DNA of 64,000 nucleotides, from NCBI GenBank assembly GCA_014529385.2, contig CM043962.1, positions 35,679,598-35,743,597 on the forward strand. Reading direction: 5' to 3'. The stretch is from Adiantum capillus-veneris (lineage: Eukaryota; Streptophyta; Polypodiopsida; Polypodiales; Pteridaceae). Shown here one piece after another: positions 13,560 to 25,759 of this stretch. The notes beneath the pieces were generated by a model. The model ran no database searches, had not been told where the DNA came from, and saw only the letters and a list, made by a program, of their open reading frames with translations. The translations under genes were made by a program, and so were the position numbers. Position 1 is the first letter of the stretch; each line of letters begins with the position of its first letter.

Positions 13560-15352
13560 ACATCAACAAAAATTTGCCTTAAAAAGTGATCGTATGCCAC
13601 TTTCATCACATGTCAGAGCTTGAGCTTCGTGGTTGCCAAAATCCCTCTGCTCCAAAATAGTATAACCAGTTCACAAAGGCCTTAGCGAAGTTTGTCTTTG
13701 AGCAGCTTTAGCACGCATTTATGCCCGCTGCTTTTGACATAGCTTTAATGACATCAGGTTCATTATTGAACATGGTCAAGTAGTCTATTGGACAAATTGC
13801 GAAGATTTTTCAGGATCTAACAGTAGAGTTATTTCAAAATAACATTTTGCAGATAATAAACGCTCTTCTTCAGACCCTGAATTATCTACATGTGCACGAC
13901 TATCTCCATAATGATCTTCACTCCCGCAACATGATGCTTCACTTTGGACAGAAGGGGGTTTATGCAGGCATTGTGGATTGGGGCTCATGTACAAAGATCA
14001 AAACAATGACATGCTTTCCTCCTCTCCGTAACTTGCAAATAGAAACTAGAAAGAAGAGCGAGAGAGATTTTCCATGTGCTACCCCATAATGCATTTCTAC
14101 TAATCTCCCTCCCCGGAATAAAGCCATGGATATCTACTCCATGTGTCATGCTTGTAAACGACTCTTAAAGTGCATGGAAGTGCCACAAGAGCAAAATAAA
14201 AGGGATTTTTTAGGCAATGTACTTACCCACCTTGAGAGTGGCAAGCGAAACAATCCCTTACCCCAACCTAACGCTTTTGATTTTTCCCTATGTCTAAACA
14301 ATGCCCATATTGTGGGCTATGACATTGTAATGATTTCTAGTCTACGACCAATTGATGATTGAAGTGATGAATTATTTATTATCCTTGTTAGCTGCGCTTG
14401 TAAATTATATAATTGATCAAGTTATCTTGTCTCTTTTCAAATGACATGGTGATAAATATTATGTCTCTTTATTGCTGCAAGATTAAGTTATCATGTCTAT
14501 TTCTTTGAAGATTTGAAAGTGATAACCTGTTAACTTTACAATAAATCTCTCTCATGATGACATGTTTGCTTGATTGATAGATATGGAAGAAGAACTTAAC
14601 CTTGCTGAAGCACATGCCATCTACAAAGAAAAGAGAGCGTTATGGCCATGAGAAAGATCTCGTAGCTATTGCACGGATCAAAGAGGACGAGTTCGGGTTG
14701 CAAGGCGAGCCTCTCAGCCTTAAGGAGTGCAGGAAGTTGTGTCCAAGCCACTTTGTGCATGAACATTTATTTCAAATCAGTGGCAATGCCAAGGAATCAG
14801 CTCCTATAAAGCTATCATATTTGCAGAAAAAAGGACTCGCACGAGTGTTGCTACTACGAAGATTCATATGTTGAGAGAGAGTTATGCCAAACAATAACCA
14901 AATGGCAATCTAGTTTATACAACAATGCTATGTTCACGACATCCTTAGGAGATGCGTGGATTGGTGAGACTGCCCCAAGAACTCTAGCATTGGGCATGGT
15001 CGGATTGCAGAGAAAGTGACTGCAAGTCACGCCAATAATCCAATGTTCCACGCAAACGGCCCATAGTTCTACTTCCCAAAAAATCAGAGACACTCGTTTC
15101 ATTGGCAAGCCAAGGGCAAGATCTTGCAAGCCAAGGAGAGACACTTGATATTCTGGGCGGAAGAATCCTTGAGCTTGAGATAGAGCTATCAGAGGCCCAG
15201 GCCAAGCTGCAATAGTATGCAACACTCTACGAACCATTGCCAAATCAGGCTGGTCCTTTGTAGCAAGGACCTCTAGGCCCATCTCCTACTCCTGAAAGTG
15301 TTGAGTTTGACATATACAAACTACTCAATGAGTTGACTCAATCTTTGGGTTG
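13560..15352 (+). pseudogene. kinase-like pseudogene with HNDLHSRN loop and C-terminal coiled coil
   Basis: A long plus-strand frame from about 13600 is interrupted by TAG codons at sites where Gln would fit (CAG to TAG). It runs through LLQTLNYLHVHDYLHNDL, with HNDLHSRN matching the kinase catalytic loop HRDLKxxN, and then GIVDWGS, where DWG replaces DFG (13847-14000). After breaks near 14090, KAMDIYSMCHACKRLL (14120-14170) corresponds to the D-Y-S subdomain IX. Further downstream a predicted helical block, ETLDILGGRILELEIELSEA (about 15150-15195), and the tail continue with two more TAG codons near 15213 and 15262. A CAG acceptor-like site precedes 13853, but the frame also reads through it, so intron structure is uncertain. 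It is non-functional as it stands. Confidence 0.5.
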
Positions 15353-17087
15353 AGCACTTTGCTCACTTTACCCCTATCTATTTTGTCAAAGGGCTATAGT
15401 TTTTGTAATCACATTTCATCAATTATCCCCTTAGCTGGCCATTTGTTTATTCTCGATCAAACAAATTGTATTGTATTGTATGTAGCTGTAATTATGACTC
15501 TTATTGTAAAAGTAATTTGAGAGAGAGGCTGGGTTGTTCACATTCACACTCACGTCCTTTCACGATGCTGACATATAAATTTAAGCTGCCAGATCAACAA
15601 ATCCACTTGTTAATTTTGAGGGAAAAATTACTTCAAAGCAGTAAACTACACAAGCAATGCTCTATTGATCAATATAGTGACAAAATCTGTCCACATTATT
15701 AGTTAATGTCACACTACATTATCAATTTAACAATAGACAATAATAGTCAAATGCATTCTTCAATAAATTCATGTAAATCAAATCATATTTTGATGCACTA
15801 AATAACTTCATCACTTCAAACAAAACATTTCAATCACATTGCACTATATCGATTCATCTGAAGTGCAAGCTTTTGGCTTTTACACATTACGATAATGGAT
15901 ATTTTTAATCCATTCCACTATATCAATTTATCTAAAGTGCAAGATTAAAGCTTTCACACATTACGATAATCAATAATATTGATCAAATCTTGCAATTGAT
16001 TCTCATTGGAAATGAGGATTGCAATCTTTGACGATTTCTATATCTATTTGAAGTGCGAGCATGAAGTTCTCACACTCCACGGTAGATCTTTGAAAGCTTA
16101 TCTATCTGCATTTGATTCCCCCTGCAATTCTTCAATAAACTCATGTCAATCAGATCATATCTATCTGCATTTGATTCTAGAGAGAGCATAGTGTGATGGC
16201 TCTACATAGGACAACAAAATTTCTATCTATGTTCACTTTGAGGTGAGAAAGTATCTACACGTCAAATTAAAATCGAACTTACCTAAATAAAACTGACCTC
16301 TATTCTATTATATTTTGCTGACAGATAACCTCATGTGAGAGTATACTCTGCACACAACGGTAATCTCTAAATTATATCACTAATTCACTTCCACGTGTCA
16401 GTAAATTGAGCACTTAAGTGATTCCTAAAAAATAAACACCTTGTATGAGTGAGAGTTTGAGCTCTACACAACATACAAAAATTACATAATTTAATTTTAA
16501 AATAAATAATAAATAATATTGTAGCATAACATTAAATTTGATTTAATAAAAAATTTAAACAATTTTGATTTTTCATTTTTTAAATTATAAACAATTTTTT
16601 TTTTTTGATCTCCTATTGACATGGAATACCTTTTGTGAGGAACACTAGTCTCAACAAGACGCATTGCCGGTATATATACTTTTTTTCCGATCAATACATC
16701 TTTTGATCGATTTTTTTTTTTGTCATTAACATCTTTCAATTGAGACAGGCAGTGTAAGGAAAATGGCCTATTAATTTTGAGAGTACCAAAAATTAGAGAT
16801 AGTACTTTTGTGAAATTACTTCGTGAGCATAGAGGGTGAACTGAATTGATGGTAGAAAAATAAACATAGCATTTAGTTAACTTAGCATGAACAATACTTT
16901 TGCAAGAGAGAGAGTTTAGAGAACATGACAATAGTTGATGACTAGAATTATGTGGATCCGGTTCCCCCTCCAATAGTTATTTGTATTATAGTTTCTCCCA
17001 TCAAGAGGGACTTGGTACAATACAATCTTTGTGTTTGTTATGACCTAGGTGATGCAATGGAGATGGAAAGCTTTATGCATCAAGAGC
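15353..17087. other. AT-rich intergenic with a roughly 75-bp imperfect repeat
   Basis: No gene is supported. A CACTATATCGATTCATCTG-type block followed by a TTTCACACATTACGATAAT-type block occurs near 15840 and again near 15920, with a weaker third copy near 16035. The end of this stretch is the left flank of the large element. Confidence 0.5.
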
Positions 17088-17091
17088 ATAA

Positions 17092-17118
17092 AAGACCATA
17101 TTAGGTAAAGTGGGAAAA
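17092..17118 (+). repeat. left terminal inverted repeat
   Basis: AAGACCATATTAGGTA (17092-17107) is the exact reverse complement of 49660-49675. TAAAGTGGGAAAA (17106-17118) is the exact reverse complement of 49576-49588. The first satellite-like word, AGGTTGGACAA, starts about a dozen bases inside (17130). The left end looks like the right end with roughly 70 bases deleted between the two blocks. Confidence 0.65.
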
Positions 17119-17359
17119 TCCCAATTCCCAGGTTGGACAACTTTCAATATATCATGTATAAAATATAGAGATTTTGTCAAAAATTTGAGTTTTCTTAAGG
17201 TCTCATTCCACTTTATGCACATACAATACACAATGAAAACAACTAAAATATCATGGTTTCAATCAATTGGATTATTAGGAGAGGAGTATATTGCATCCAT
17301 TATCGTTGTCTATGTTCTAATGTCCTACCTACAACTTATCTCAACATGGAGAGCTTGGT

Positions 17360-19000
17360 TTCTATGTCCACCACTTGTCCAAGTTAATGTAAAAGTGACT
17401 CAAGGTTCACAACTTGTGAAAGCAAGGATCCATTGAGGAATACAATCCACTTGGCTATTTTTCCTTAATTTATTGCATGTGACATTTAAGCAAGGTCCAC
17501 TTCTAATCTATAACTTCTTAATTTGAGGCATGGGGCATACATAAAATATGTAGCATATGCTCTATTGCCTCATAGGAAGGTTGGTTTCAAGGTGCACTTA
17601 TCCATGCTAGCCTATCTTGGAGAAATGATGGAGCTTGCTTCTCTCCTTGTTTCAATGGAGACTAGCTTGGACAAGTGGTGGACCTTTGCTTCTCTCTATG
17701 TTTCAATAGAGTTAGCTTGGACAAGTGGTGATCTTGGAACAAAACCCCCATGTAAAACATATCATGGGTATTCCAAGTGATTAGAAAGATTACCATTTAA
17801 GATATAACCTTATAGGTTGGACAACTAGATCTTGGCTTGGAGAAATGGTGGACCTTTGATTCTCTCCATGTTTCAATGGAGTCTATCTTGGAGAAATGGT
17901 GGAGCTTGCTTCTGTCCATGTTTCAATGGAGCCTAGCTTGAACAGTTGGTGGACCTTTGCTTCTCTCTATGTTTCAATAGAGTTAGCTTAGACACGTGGT
18001 GGATCTTCAAAATAAACCAACTACTATCAATGTTGCCTAGCTTGGACAAGTGGTGGAGTGTTTCTCTACTCCATGTTTCAATGGATCTTAGCTTGGACAA
18101 GTGTTGGACCTTAAAACAAAAACCCCATGTACAACATAGAATGGATTTTCTAGATTTCAATGGAGTCTAGCTTTAACAAATGGTGGAGCTTGTCTTCATC
18201 CATGTTTCAATGAAACTAGCTTGGACAAGTGGTGGACCTTGTAACAAACCCTCCCATGTACAACATATCATTGGTTTTCTAAGTGATGGGAAGGAATACC
18301 ATTCAAGATATAAACTTATAGCTTGGATAAGTAGTTGACTTTAAAACCAAATTCATCATAATACAATGAAATACAGGTCAGCCAATTCCTAAATCTTGAG
18401 ACCAAACCTCCCATGCTATTAGAGATAATATATTGGATAAGTGGTGGACCTTCTATTATTTTCCCATGCCTAGTTTAGACAACCGGTACACTTCGCAGCT
18501 ATAAAGGTTGGACGAGTTGTGGAGCCTTGTTTCTATCCATGTTTTAATGGATCCTAGCTTGGACAAGTGGTGGACCTTGGAAAAAAGCTTCCATGTACAA
18601 CATATATGAGGTTTTCCATGTTTTAATGGAACCTATCTTGGACAAATGGTGAAGCTTTCTTCTCTCCATGTTGATTTTGGAACTACCTTAGACAAGTGGT
18701 GGAGCTTTTCTTTTCTACTCTTCATAATACAATGAAGTATATGTTGGTTACATGGTGAATCTTAAGGCCAAACCTCCCATTTTACTAGAGATGATAGGTT
18801 GGACAAGTGGATCAATCTTCTATCATTTCTCCATGACTATATTGGACAATTAGTAGACATAACATCTCTCTATGTTGTCTAGAGATGAGCTTGGACAAGT
18901 GATGGACCCTGCTTCTCTCTCCCCTTGGTTTACTAGTTTGAAGACTCAGTATATATACTTTCTTAGATCTAGCTTGAACAAGTGGTGGACCTTGCATCCA
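17360..19000. repeat. satellite array, left block A (mostly TTGGACAAGTGGTGGACC orientation)
   Basis: Diverged roughly 50-base monomers share the core TTGGACAAGTGGTGGACC, interleaved with TCCATGTTTCAATGGA-type spacers. One outermost copy at about 17367 is in the opposite orientation. From about 17590 the orientation is uniform. Copies here are more diverged than in the right arrays. Confidence 0.9.
18546..18975. repeat. segment duplicated at 24412-24836
   Basis: This block and 24412-24836 match closely in order, from TCCTAGCTTGGACAAGTGG through the TTCATAATACAATGA and TACATGGTGAATCTTAAGG blocks to TAGTTTGAAGACTCA. Each copy lies 3' of one HAD-like gene, about 5.9 kb apart, so a unit of gene plus flank was probably duplicated in tandem. 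Confidence 0.7.
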
Positions 19001-19074
19001 CAATCTTAATTCAGTATAAAAAAGTATATGAAAAAATAACATAGGAATCTTGGTTTGAAGGTCAAGCAATTAGG

Positions 19075-19206
19075 TTCCAAATGCACATAATAATATATTT
19101 TCCACCCATATTAAAAGAAAGTTAAATATGCACATAATAATATATTTTCCAAATGCACATAATAATATATTTTCCACCCATATTAAAAGAAAGTTAAATA
19201 TGTTAT
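19075..19206. repeat. 72-bp tandem duplication
   Basis: A block beginning ATGCACATAATAATATATTT at 19081 recurs at 19153 with almost no change. It lies about 630 bases past the stop codon of the first HAD-like gene, with featureless AT-rich DNA up to 19830. Confidence 0.8.
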
Positions 19207-19832
19207 TACCAAATTGACAAAGGTAACGTCCAAGAATTATATCTTTCCATCTTGTCAGATCTAAATCTTCATCAAGGCGACATGCATGTATACATCAACT
19301 TTCAAGCCATTCAAGAATACATGCACTTAGATTCCATAGTTTTGTTTTCAAAGTCTTTTAGGTTCTAAAACTCTTTCACATAAAGTATGTAATGACAAAA
19401 TTCTTGAAGCAAACATTTGTGCCCAAGAAAAAGATCCCTCTCACATATTTAAAGTCCATGAATTCTCTGATCCACACTTACAAGTTTTATTTTGACATCA
19501 AACATCAATTCTTTCATAGTTCCAAATAAATGCAACCTCGATATGAATTGACAAAAAATGAATTTCTTTTACTATATGACCCAACATAGGCCCCAATCAA
19601 ATAAAAAATGAGTCCCCAAAAATTTGGGTGCACTCTAGCAATACATCAGAGTCCCCTTACAATAGGATGCACTCCAATAGTACATTGAAGTCCCCTTAGA
19701 GTAGGGTGCACTCCATTCAAGTGTTCATAAAATTGACACACCTTTTATAAAAAAAAAAAAGACTATATCAAATTATACAAATGTTGAAAGATACACACTA
19801 GAATAAAAAAAGCATCTTATAGCCATATTTAT

Positions 19833-20608
19833 TCAATGCTTTCGTGTTGACAAGTACACACCAAGGACATAATTTGTCTCAGAATCACTATACTGATTTA
19901 CAATTGTGTTATATGTATAGACTCTCTTATCTCTTGCATACAACCATCCTACCAACCATGGAATTATGGTTCTCTGCAAGAAGTTTTGAAGTTGCTCGGA
20001 AGTTTGCCTCCACATCTTTGGAAATATAAGATATGTCCCTGGCATGTTCCACATCACCCTATATGGAGTGTCATCAAAAATTAAGGTATTGTTTGCATCC
20101 AAATCCTCAAATATCTTCCAAATATCACTCAGATTTTTGTGATAAACCCTTGTAAATCCTAACATGATATTTGGATTTTGGCAATTTTTGTTACTCATAA
20201 ACACCTTGAACTTGGTATACTGCTCAGGAAAACACTTTTGTGTGATGCGTTGCACCCTTGTTAAGTTATAGCAACTCCATATCCATAGCTCAAAGTATTC
20301 AGCACAAAAATCCAAAAAACTTTGTGCGTCTGGTCGCACCACATGATAAACTTCATCTTTGTCCTCCACAAGTCGCATGTGTTGAGCCCAAGATGGCATA
20401 GAATCTCCATGTTTCATTTCAACTGTCTTGAGAAGTAACCCCTCTAGATCCAAGATAAGTACTCTTTTGATGTCCTTGAAAGCAAGTGGTAGGTGATAAG
20501 GAGGTGATTCATTCCTTGGACAAGGTCTTGGAGGAGGTTGGATGGGTAATTCAATAGTTTTCTTCAATTTATGCCAGCATATAGCCAATCCATTTTTCTG
20601 TAATGGTT
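19833..20608 (-). CDS. FCP1/NIF-type HAD phosphatase-like protein, copy 1 (3' exon)
   Basis: An AG acceptor after a pyrimidine-rich run (TTTAATTTCAG) opens the exon at 20608 and the frame is clean to the stop at 19833. The product has the order of FCP1-homology domains: RVLILDLEGLLL (HAD motif I), VRPDAQSFLDF, LWIWSCYN (motif II region) and NTLIFDDTPYR (motif with paired Asp). In active family members motif I is DxDx; here the second Asp is Glu (D-L-E-G), so phosphatase activity is doubtful. The 5' exon(s) were not located; they would lie beyond 20608 towards the satellite. It is on the same strand as the second HAD-like gene 5.9 kb away. It may be a regulator that lost catalysis, or a decaying gene. 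Confidence 0.65.
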
Positions 20609-20900
20609 CTGAAATTAAAGAACAAGAACACTTAATGCAAACACAACAATAGACATGATTTTTACATTGTCTACCCTAAGGTTTTATTAGATACAAAATC
20701 CATCTATGATCTACTCATTAATAGAAAGAAAGTCAAATTAAAATCCTGACTCTTTTTTATGCTACACTCTCTCTTAGTCTCAATACCATGGAGTTCAACT
20801 AGACTTAAGTCAACTAATAACTACTACTTGTTGTTAAAGGTATGATTGAAGTGTATAAGGCTTAACCAATGCTCTAGTGTAGAATGGGTATTTAGGTCTC
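20609..20900. other. upstream intron or spacer of HAD-like copy 1
   Basis: AT-rich, with no motif other than the acceptor at 20609. Satellite words begin again at about 20900, with one right-type copy at about 20904 before left-type copies resume. Confidence 0.5.
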
Positions 20901-23900
20901 AAGGTCTACCACTTATCCAAGCAAAGATCCATTTAGATATGGAAACCCAATTTTTCTTAATATAATGATATAGAGTGGACAAGTGGTGAATCCTGAGACC
21001 AAGCCACTCATGCTACTAGGGATAATAGGTTGGACAAGTGGTGGACCTTGAATGTAAACCCCCCATGTACAAAGTATCAGGGGTTTTGGGTATTTCAATG
21101 GACTCTAGCATCTTGGAAACATGGTGGAGCTTACTTCTCTCCATGTTTCAATGGAGTCTATCTTGGATAAATGGTGGAGCATCATTCTCTCCATGTTTCA
21201 ATGGAGCCTACCTTGGACAAGTGGTGCATGTTTGTTTCTCTCTATGTTTGAACAGATCTAGCTTGGACAAGTGGTGGACCTTGGAACAAAATCCCCATGT
21301 AAAACATATCATGGACATTACAAGTGGTGAGAAAAAATACCATTCAATATATAACCTTATAGGTTGGAAAAGTGGTGGACCTTAACACCCAATTATTATT
21401 AATATAATGACATAGAGTGGACAAGTGGTGAATCTTGCGACCAAACCTACTAGGAAAAGTACGTTGGACAAGTGGTGGACTTGAATGCAAACCCCCCATG
21501 TACAAAATATTACTCATGCTACTAGGAATAATTTGGTATTAAGGTCCATGTTTCAATGGAGCCTAGCTTGGAAAAGTGGTGGACCTTTGTTTCTCTCTAT
21601 GTTTCAATAGAATTTTCTTGGACAAGTGGTGAACCTTGGAACAAAACCCCCATGTAAAGCATGTCATGGGCATTACAAGTGGTGAGAAAAAATACCATTC
21701 AAGGTATAACCTTATAGGCTGGACAAGTGGTGGACCTTAGCACCCAATTCCTCTTATTATAATGACATATAGTGGAAAAGTGGTGAATTGTGAGACCAAA
21801 CCTACTAGGGATAATAGGTTGGAGAAATGGTTGACCTTGAATGTAAATCACCCATGTACAAAATATCATGGGTTTTGCGTATTTCAATGGAGCCTAGCAT
21901 CTTGGAGACATGGTGGAACTTACTTCTCTCCATGTTTTAATAGAGCCTATCTAGGAGAAATGGTGGAGGTTCCTTCTCTCCATGTTTCAATGGAGCCTAG
22001 CTTGGACAAGTCGTAGACCTTTGTTTCTCTCTATGTTTGAATATGGTTAGCTTGGACAAGTGGTGGATCTTGGAATGAAACTCCCATGTAAAACATATCA
22101 TGGGCATTTCAAGTGGCGAGAAAGGATACCATTTAAGATATAACCTTATAGGTTGGACAAGTGGTGGACTTTAACACAATATAATGACATAGAGTGTACA
22201 AGTGGTGAATCTTGAAACCAAACCACTCATGCTACTAGGGATAATAGGTTAAACAAGTGGTGGGCCTTGAAATAAAACCCCCTAGAGTGTTTCAATGGAT
22301 CCTAGCTTGGAAACATGGTAAAGCTTGCTTCTCTCCATGTTTCAATGCAGCCTATCTTGGATAAATGGTGCAGCATCATTCTCTCCATGTTTCAATGGAG
22401 CCTAGCTTGGACAAGTGGTGGACCTTTGTTTCTCTCTATGTTTAAATAGAGTTATCTTGGAAAAGTGGTGGACCTTGGAACAAAAACCCCATGTAAAACA
22501 TATCATGGGCATTACAAGTGGTGAGAAAAAATACCATTCAATATATAACCTTATAGGTTGGACAAGTGGTGGACCTTAACACCCAATTATTCTTAAATAA
22601 TGACATAGAGTGGATAAGTGGTGAAATTGGGACCAAACCTACTAGGGAAATAGGTTGGACAAGTGGTGGACCTTGAATGTAAACGCCCCATGTACAAAAT
22701 ATCACTCATGCTACTAGAAATAATTTGGTATTAAGGTCCATGTTTCAATGCAGCCTAGCTTGGAAAAGTGGTGGACCTTTGTTTCTCTCTATGTTTCAAT
22801 AGATTTATCTTGGATAAGTGGTGTACCTTGGAACAAAACCCCCATGTAAATCATGTCATGGGCATTACAAGTGGTGAGAAAAAATACCATTCAAGCTATA
22901 ACATTATAGGTTGGACAAGTGGTGGACCTTAACACCTAATTCCTCTTAATATAATGACATAGAGTGGACAAGTGGTGAATCATGAGACCAAACCTACTAG
23001 GGATAATAGGTTGGACAAGTGGTGAACCTTGAATGTAAACCCCCCATGTACAAAAAATTATGGGTATTGGGTATTTCAATGGAGCCTAGCAACTTGGAGA
23101 CATGGTGGAGCTTATTTCTCTCCATGTTTCAATGGAGCCTATCTAGGAGAAACAGTGGAGGTTCCTTCTCTCCATGTTTCAATGAGCCTAGCTTGGACAA
23201 GTGGTGGACCTTTCTTTCTCTATATGTTTTAATAGAGTTAGCTTGGACAAGTGGTGGACCTTGGAATGAAACCCCCATGTAAAACATATCATGGGCATTT
23301 CAAGTGGTGAGAAAGGATACTATTTAAAATATAACCTTATAGGCTGGACAAGTGGTGGACTTTAACACATATTTCTTCTTAATATAATGACATAGAGTGT
23401 ACAAGTGGTGAATCTTGAGACCAAACCACTCTTGCTACTAGGGATAATAGGTTGGACAAGTGGTGGACCTTGAATGTAAACCCCTCATGTACAAAATTAT
23501 GGGTTTAGGGTATTTCAATGGAGCCTAGCTTGGAGACATGGTGGAGATTGCTTCTCTCAATGTTTCAATGGAACCTATCTTGGAGAAATGGTGGATCATC
23601 CTTCTCTCCATGTTTCAATGGAGCCTATCTTGGACAAGTGGTGGATGGAGTTAGCTTGGACAAGTGGTGGGTCTTGGAACAAAACCCCTTTGTAAAACAT
23701 AGCATGGACATTACAAGTGATGAGGAAAAATATCATTCAAGATATAACCTTATAGGTTGGAAAAGTGGTGATGGACCTTGATAAGTGGTGAAGGATACCA
23801 TTTAAGATATACCCTTATAGGTTGGACAAGTGGTGGACCTTAACACCCAGTTATTCTTAATATAATGACATAGAGTGGATAAGTGGTGAATCTTAAGACC

Positions 23901-24836
23901 AAATCACTCATGCTACTAGGTATAATACGTTAGAGAAGTGGTAGACCTTGAATGCAAACACCCCATGTACAAAATATCATGGTTTTAGGGTGTTTCAATG
24001 GAGCCTAGAATCTCGGAGACATGGTAGATCTTGATTCTTTCCATGTTTGAATGGCACCTATCTTGGAAAAATGATGGAGGTTACTTCTCTCCATACTTCA
24101 ACGGAGCCTAGCTTTGACAAGTGGTGACCTTTGCTTCTCTCTATGTTTGAATAGAGTTAGCTTGGACAAGTGGTGGACCTTTGCTTCTCTCTATGTTTGA
24201 ATAGAGTTAGCTTGGACAAGTGGTGGACCTTGGAATGAAACCCCCGTGTAAAACATATCATGGGCATTTCAAGTGGTGAGAAAGGATACCATTTAAGATA
24301 TAACCTTATAGGTTGGACAAGTGGTGGACCTTAATACATAGTTCTTCTTAATATAATGACATAGAGTGTACAAGTGGTGTATCTTGAGACCAAACCACTC
24401 GTGCTACTAGGGATCCTAGCTTGGACAAGTGGTGGACCTTGGAAAAAAGTCCCCCTGTACAACATAGATGAGTTTTTTCATGTTTTAATGGAAGAGAGAT
24501 TCGACAAATGGTGGAGCTTGCTTATCTCCATGTGGATTTTAGAACTAGCTTGGACAAGTGGTGGAGCTTTGCTTTTTTACTCTTCATAATACAATGATGT
24601 ATAGGTTGGTTACATGGTGAATCTTAAGGCCAAACCTCCCATCTTACTAGAGATGATAGGTTGGACAAGTGGTCAACCTTCTATCATTTCTCCATGCCTA
24701 TAATTAGACAATTAGTAGAACTAGCATCTTTCTATGTTGTCTAGAGCTGAGCTTGGACAAGTAGTGGACCTTGCTACTCTCTTCCCTTGGATTATTAGTT
24801 TGAAGACTCATTATATATACTTGCTTAGATCTATAT
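20900..24836. repeat. satellite array, left block B (TTGGACAAGTGGTGGACC orientation)
   Basis: About nine higher-order units of roughly 355-440 bases follow each other. The junction word ACCTTATAGG recurs near 21352, 21710, 22148, 22550, 22905, 23336, 23747, 23812 and 24305. The unit content matches the right array in reverse complement, including the blocks with CCCATGTACAAAATATCATG and GACATAGAGTGGACAAGTGG. Small frames that cross the units are not genes. Confidence 0.92.
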
Positions 24837-25759
24837 AATTACTCATTAGTTAGGTTACAAGTGGGTATGTAATTTGTTAGCCTCAAGGGACTTTGAATAT
24901 TGAATAGTAAGACCAAGTGCTGGTTTGAAGATCTTTTGCTTATCTAAACTAGACTCTAACTCAATAATAAGTTTCATAAGTTCCACGAATTGTCCTATCT
25001 AGGCTCCAAAAGAGTCTTAATTGGTTTGTGCTAGATTATAACTTCCTTGATGGGGTAGAATCCTAGAAAAATGAGGCACTATAAGTTTTACCTTAGCTCA
25101 AATGGATTTTTCACTTAAACTCGACTGCAATTTGGCTATCTAGTCTTTGTCTCGATGGAGTTTAACACTAGATACATAGTAGTGATATTTAAGCTTCATG
25201 TCTCTTCACTTGATCGAGATATGAGACCATACTTTCAAGGTCACCACTTGTCTTACCTAAAGACCAATGTGAGACATGGGAGCAAGAAAGCCATCCGATA
25301 TTGTTTTAAGGACTATTACATAGGCAATCAATAACTTAAGTAAAGAAAAAAAACTTGGATCTTTCACAATTAATAACTTAAGTAAAGCCAAAAAGACTTG
25401 GATCTTTGACAGTTTTTTTCAAACTAAAAAAGCACAATCTCATGCTAACAAAACTATAAATCACAATTGAAAGGTTTGAACAAGAAAAAGATCAACAATC
25501 TTAATAAGAAGGATACTTTTCATTTCATTTGATGATTACAAACTAAAATAAAGTCTCTCAAGAAATTGATAAACAAAAAATGTAGGTGACTGCTTCATTA
25601 TTTTGAGCAAAAATATCAAAATCTCTATTGATTGAGCTCCATCTAGTAGTATCCTTTGTAAGATCCTGCAAGAAGGAATAAAAAGAAAGATTTGTTAGAT
25701 ACCATGCACATGAGTGTTCAAGCATGTGTATCAAGAATATATGACATGTCACTAGTACC

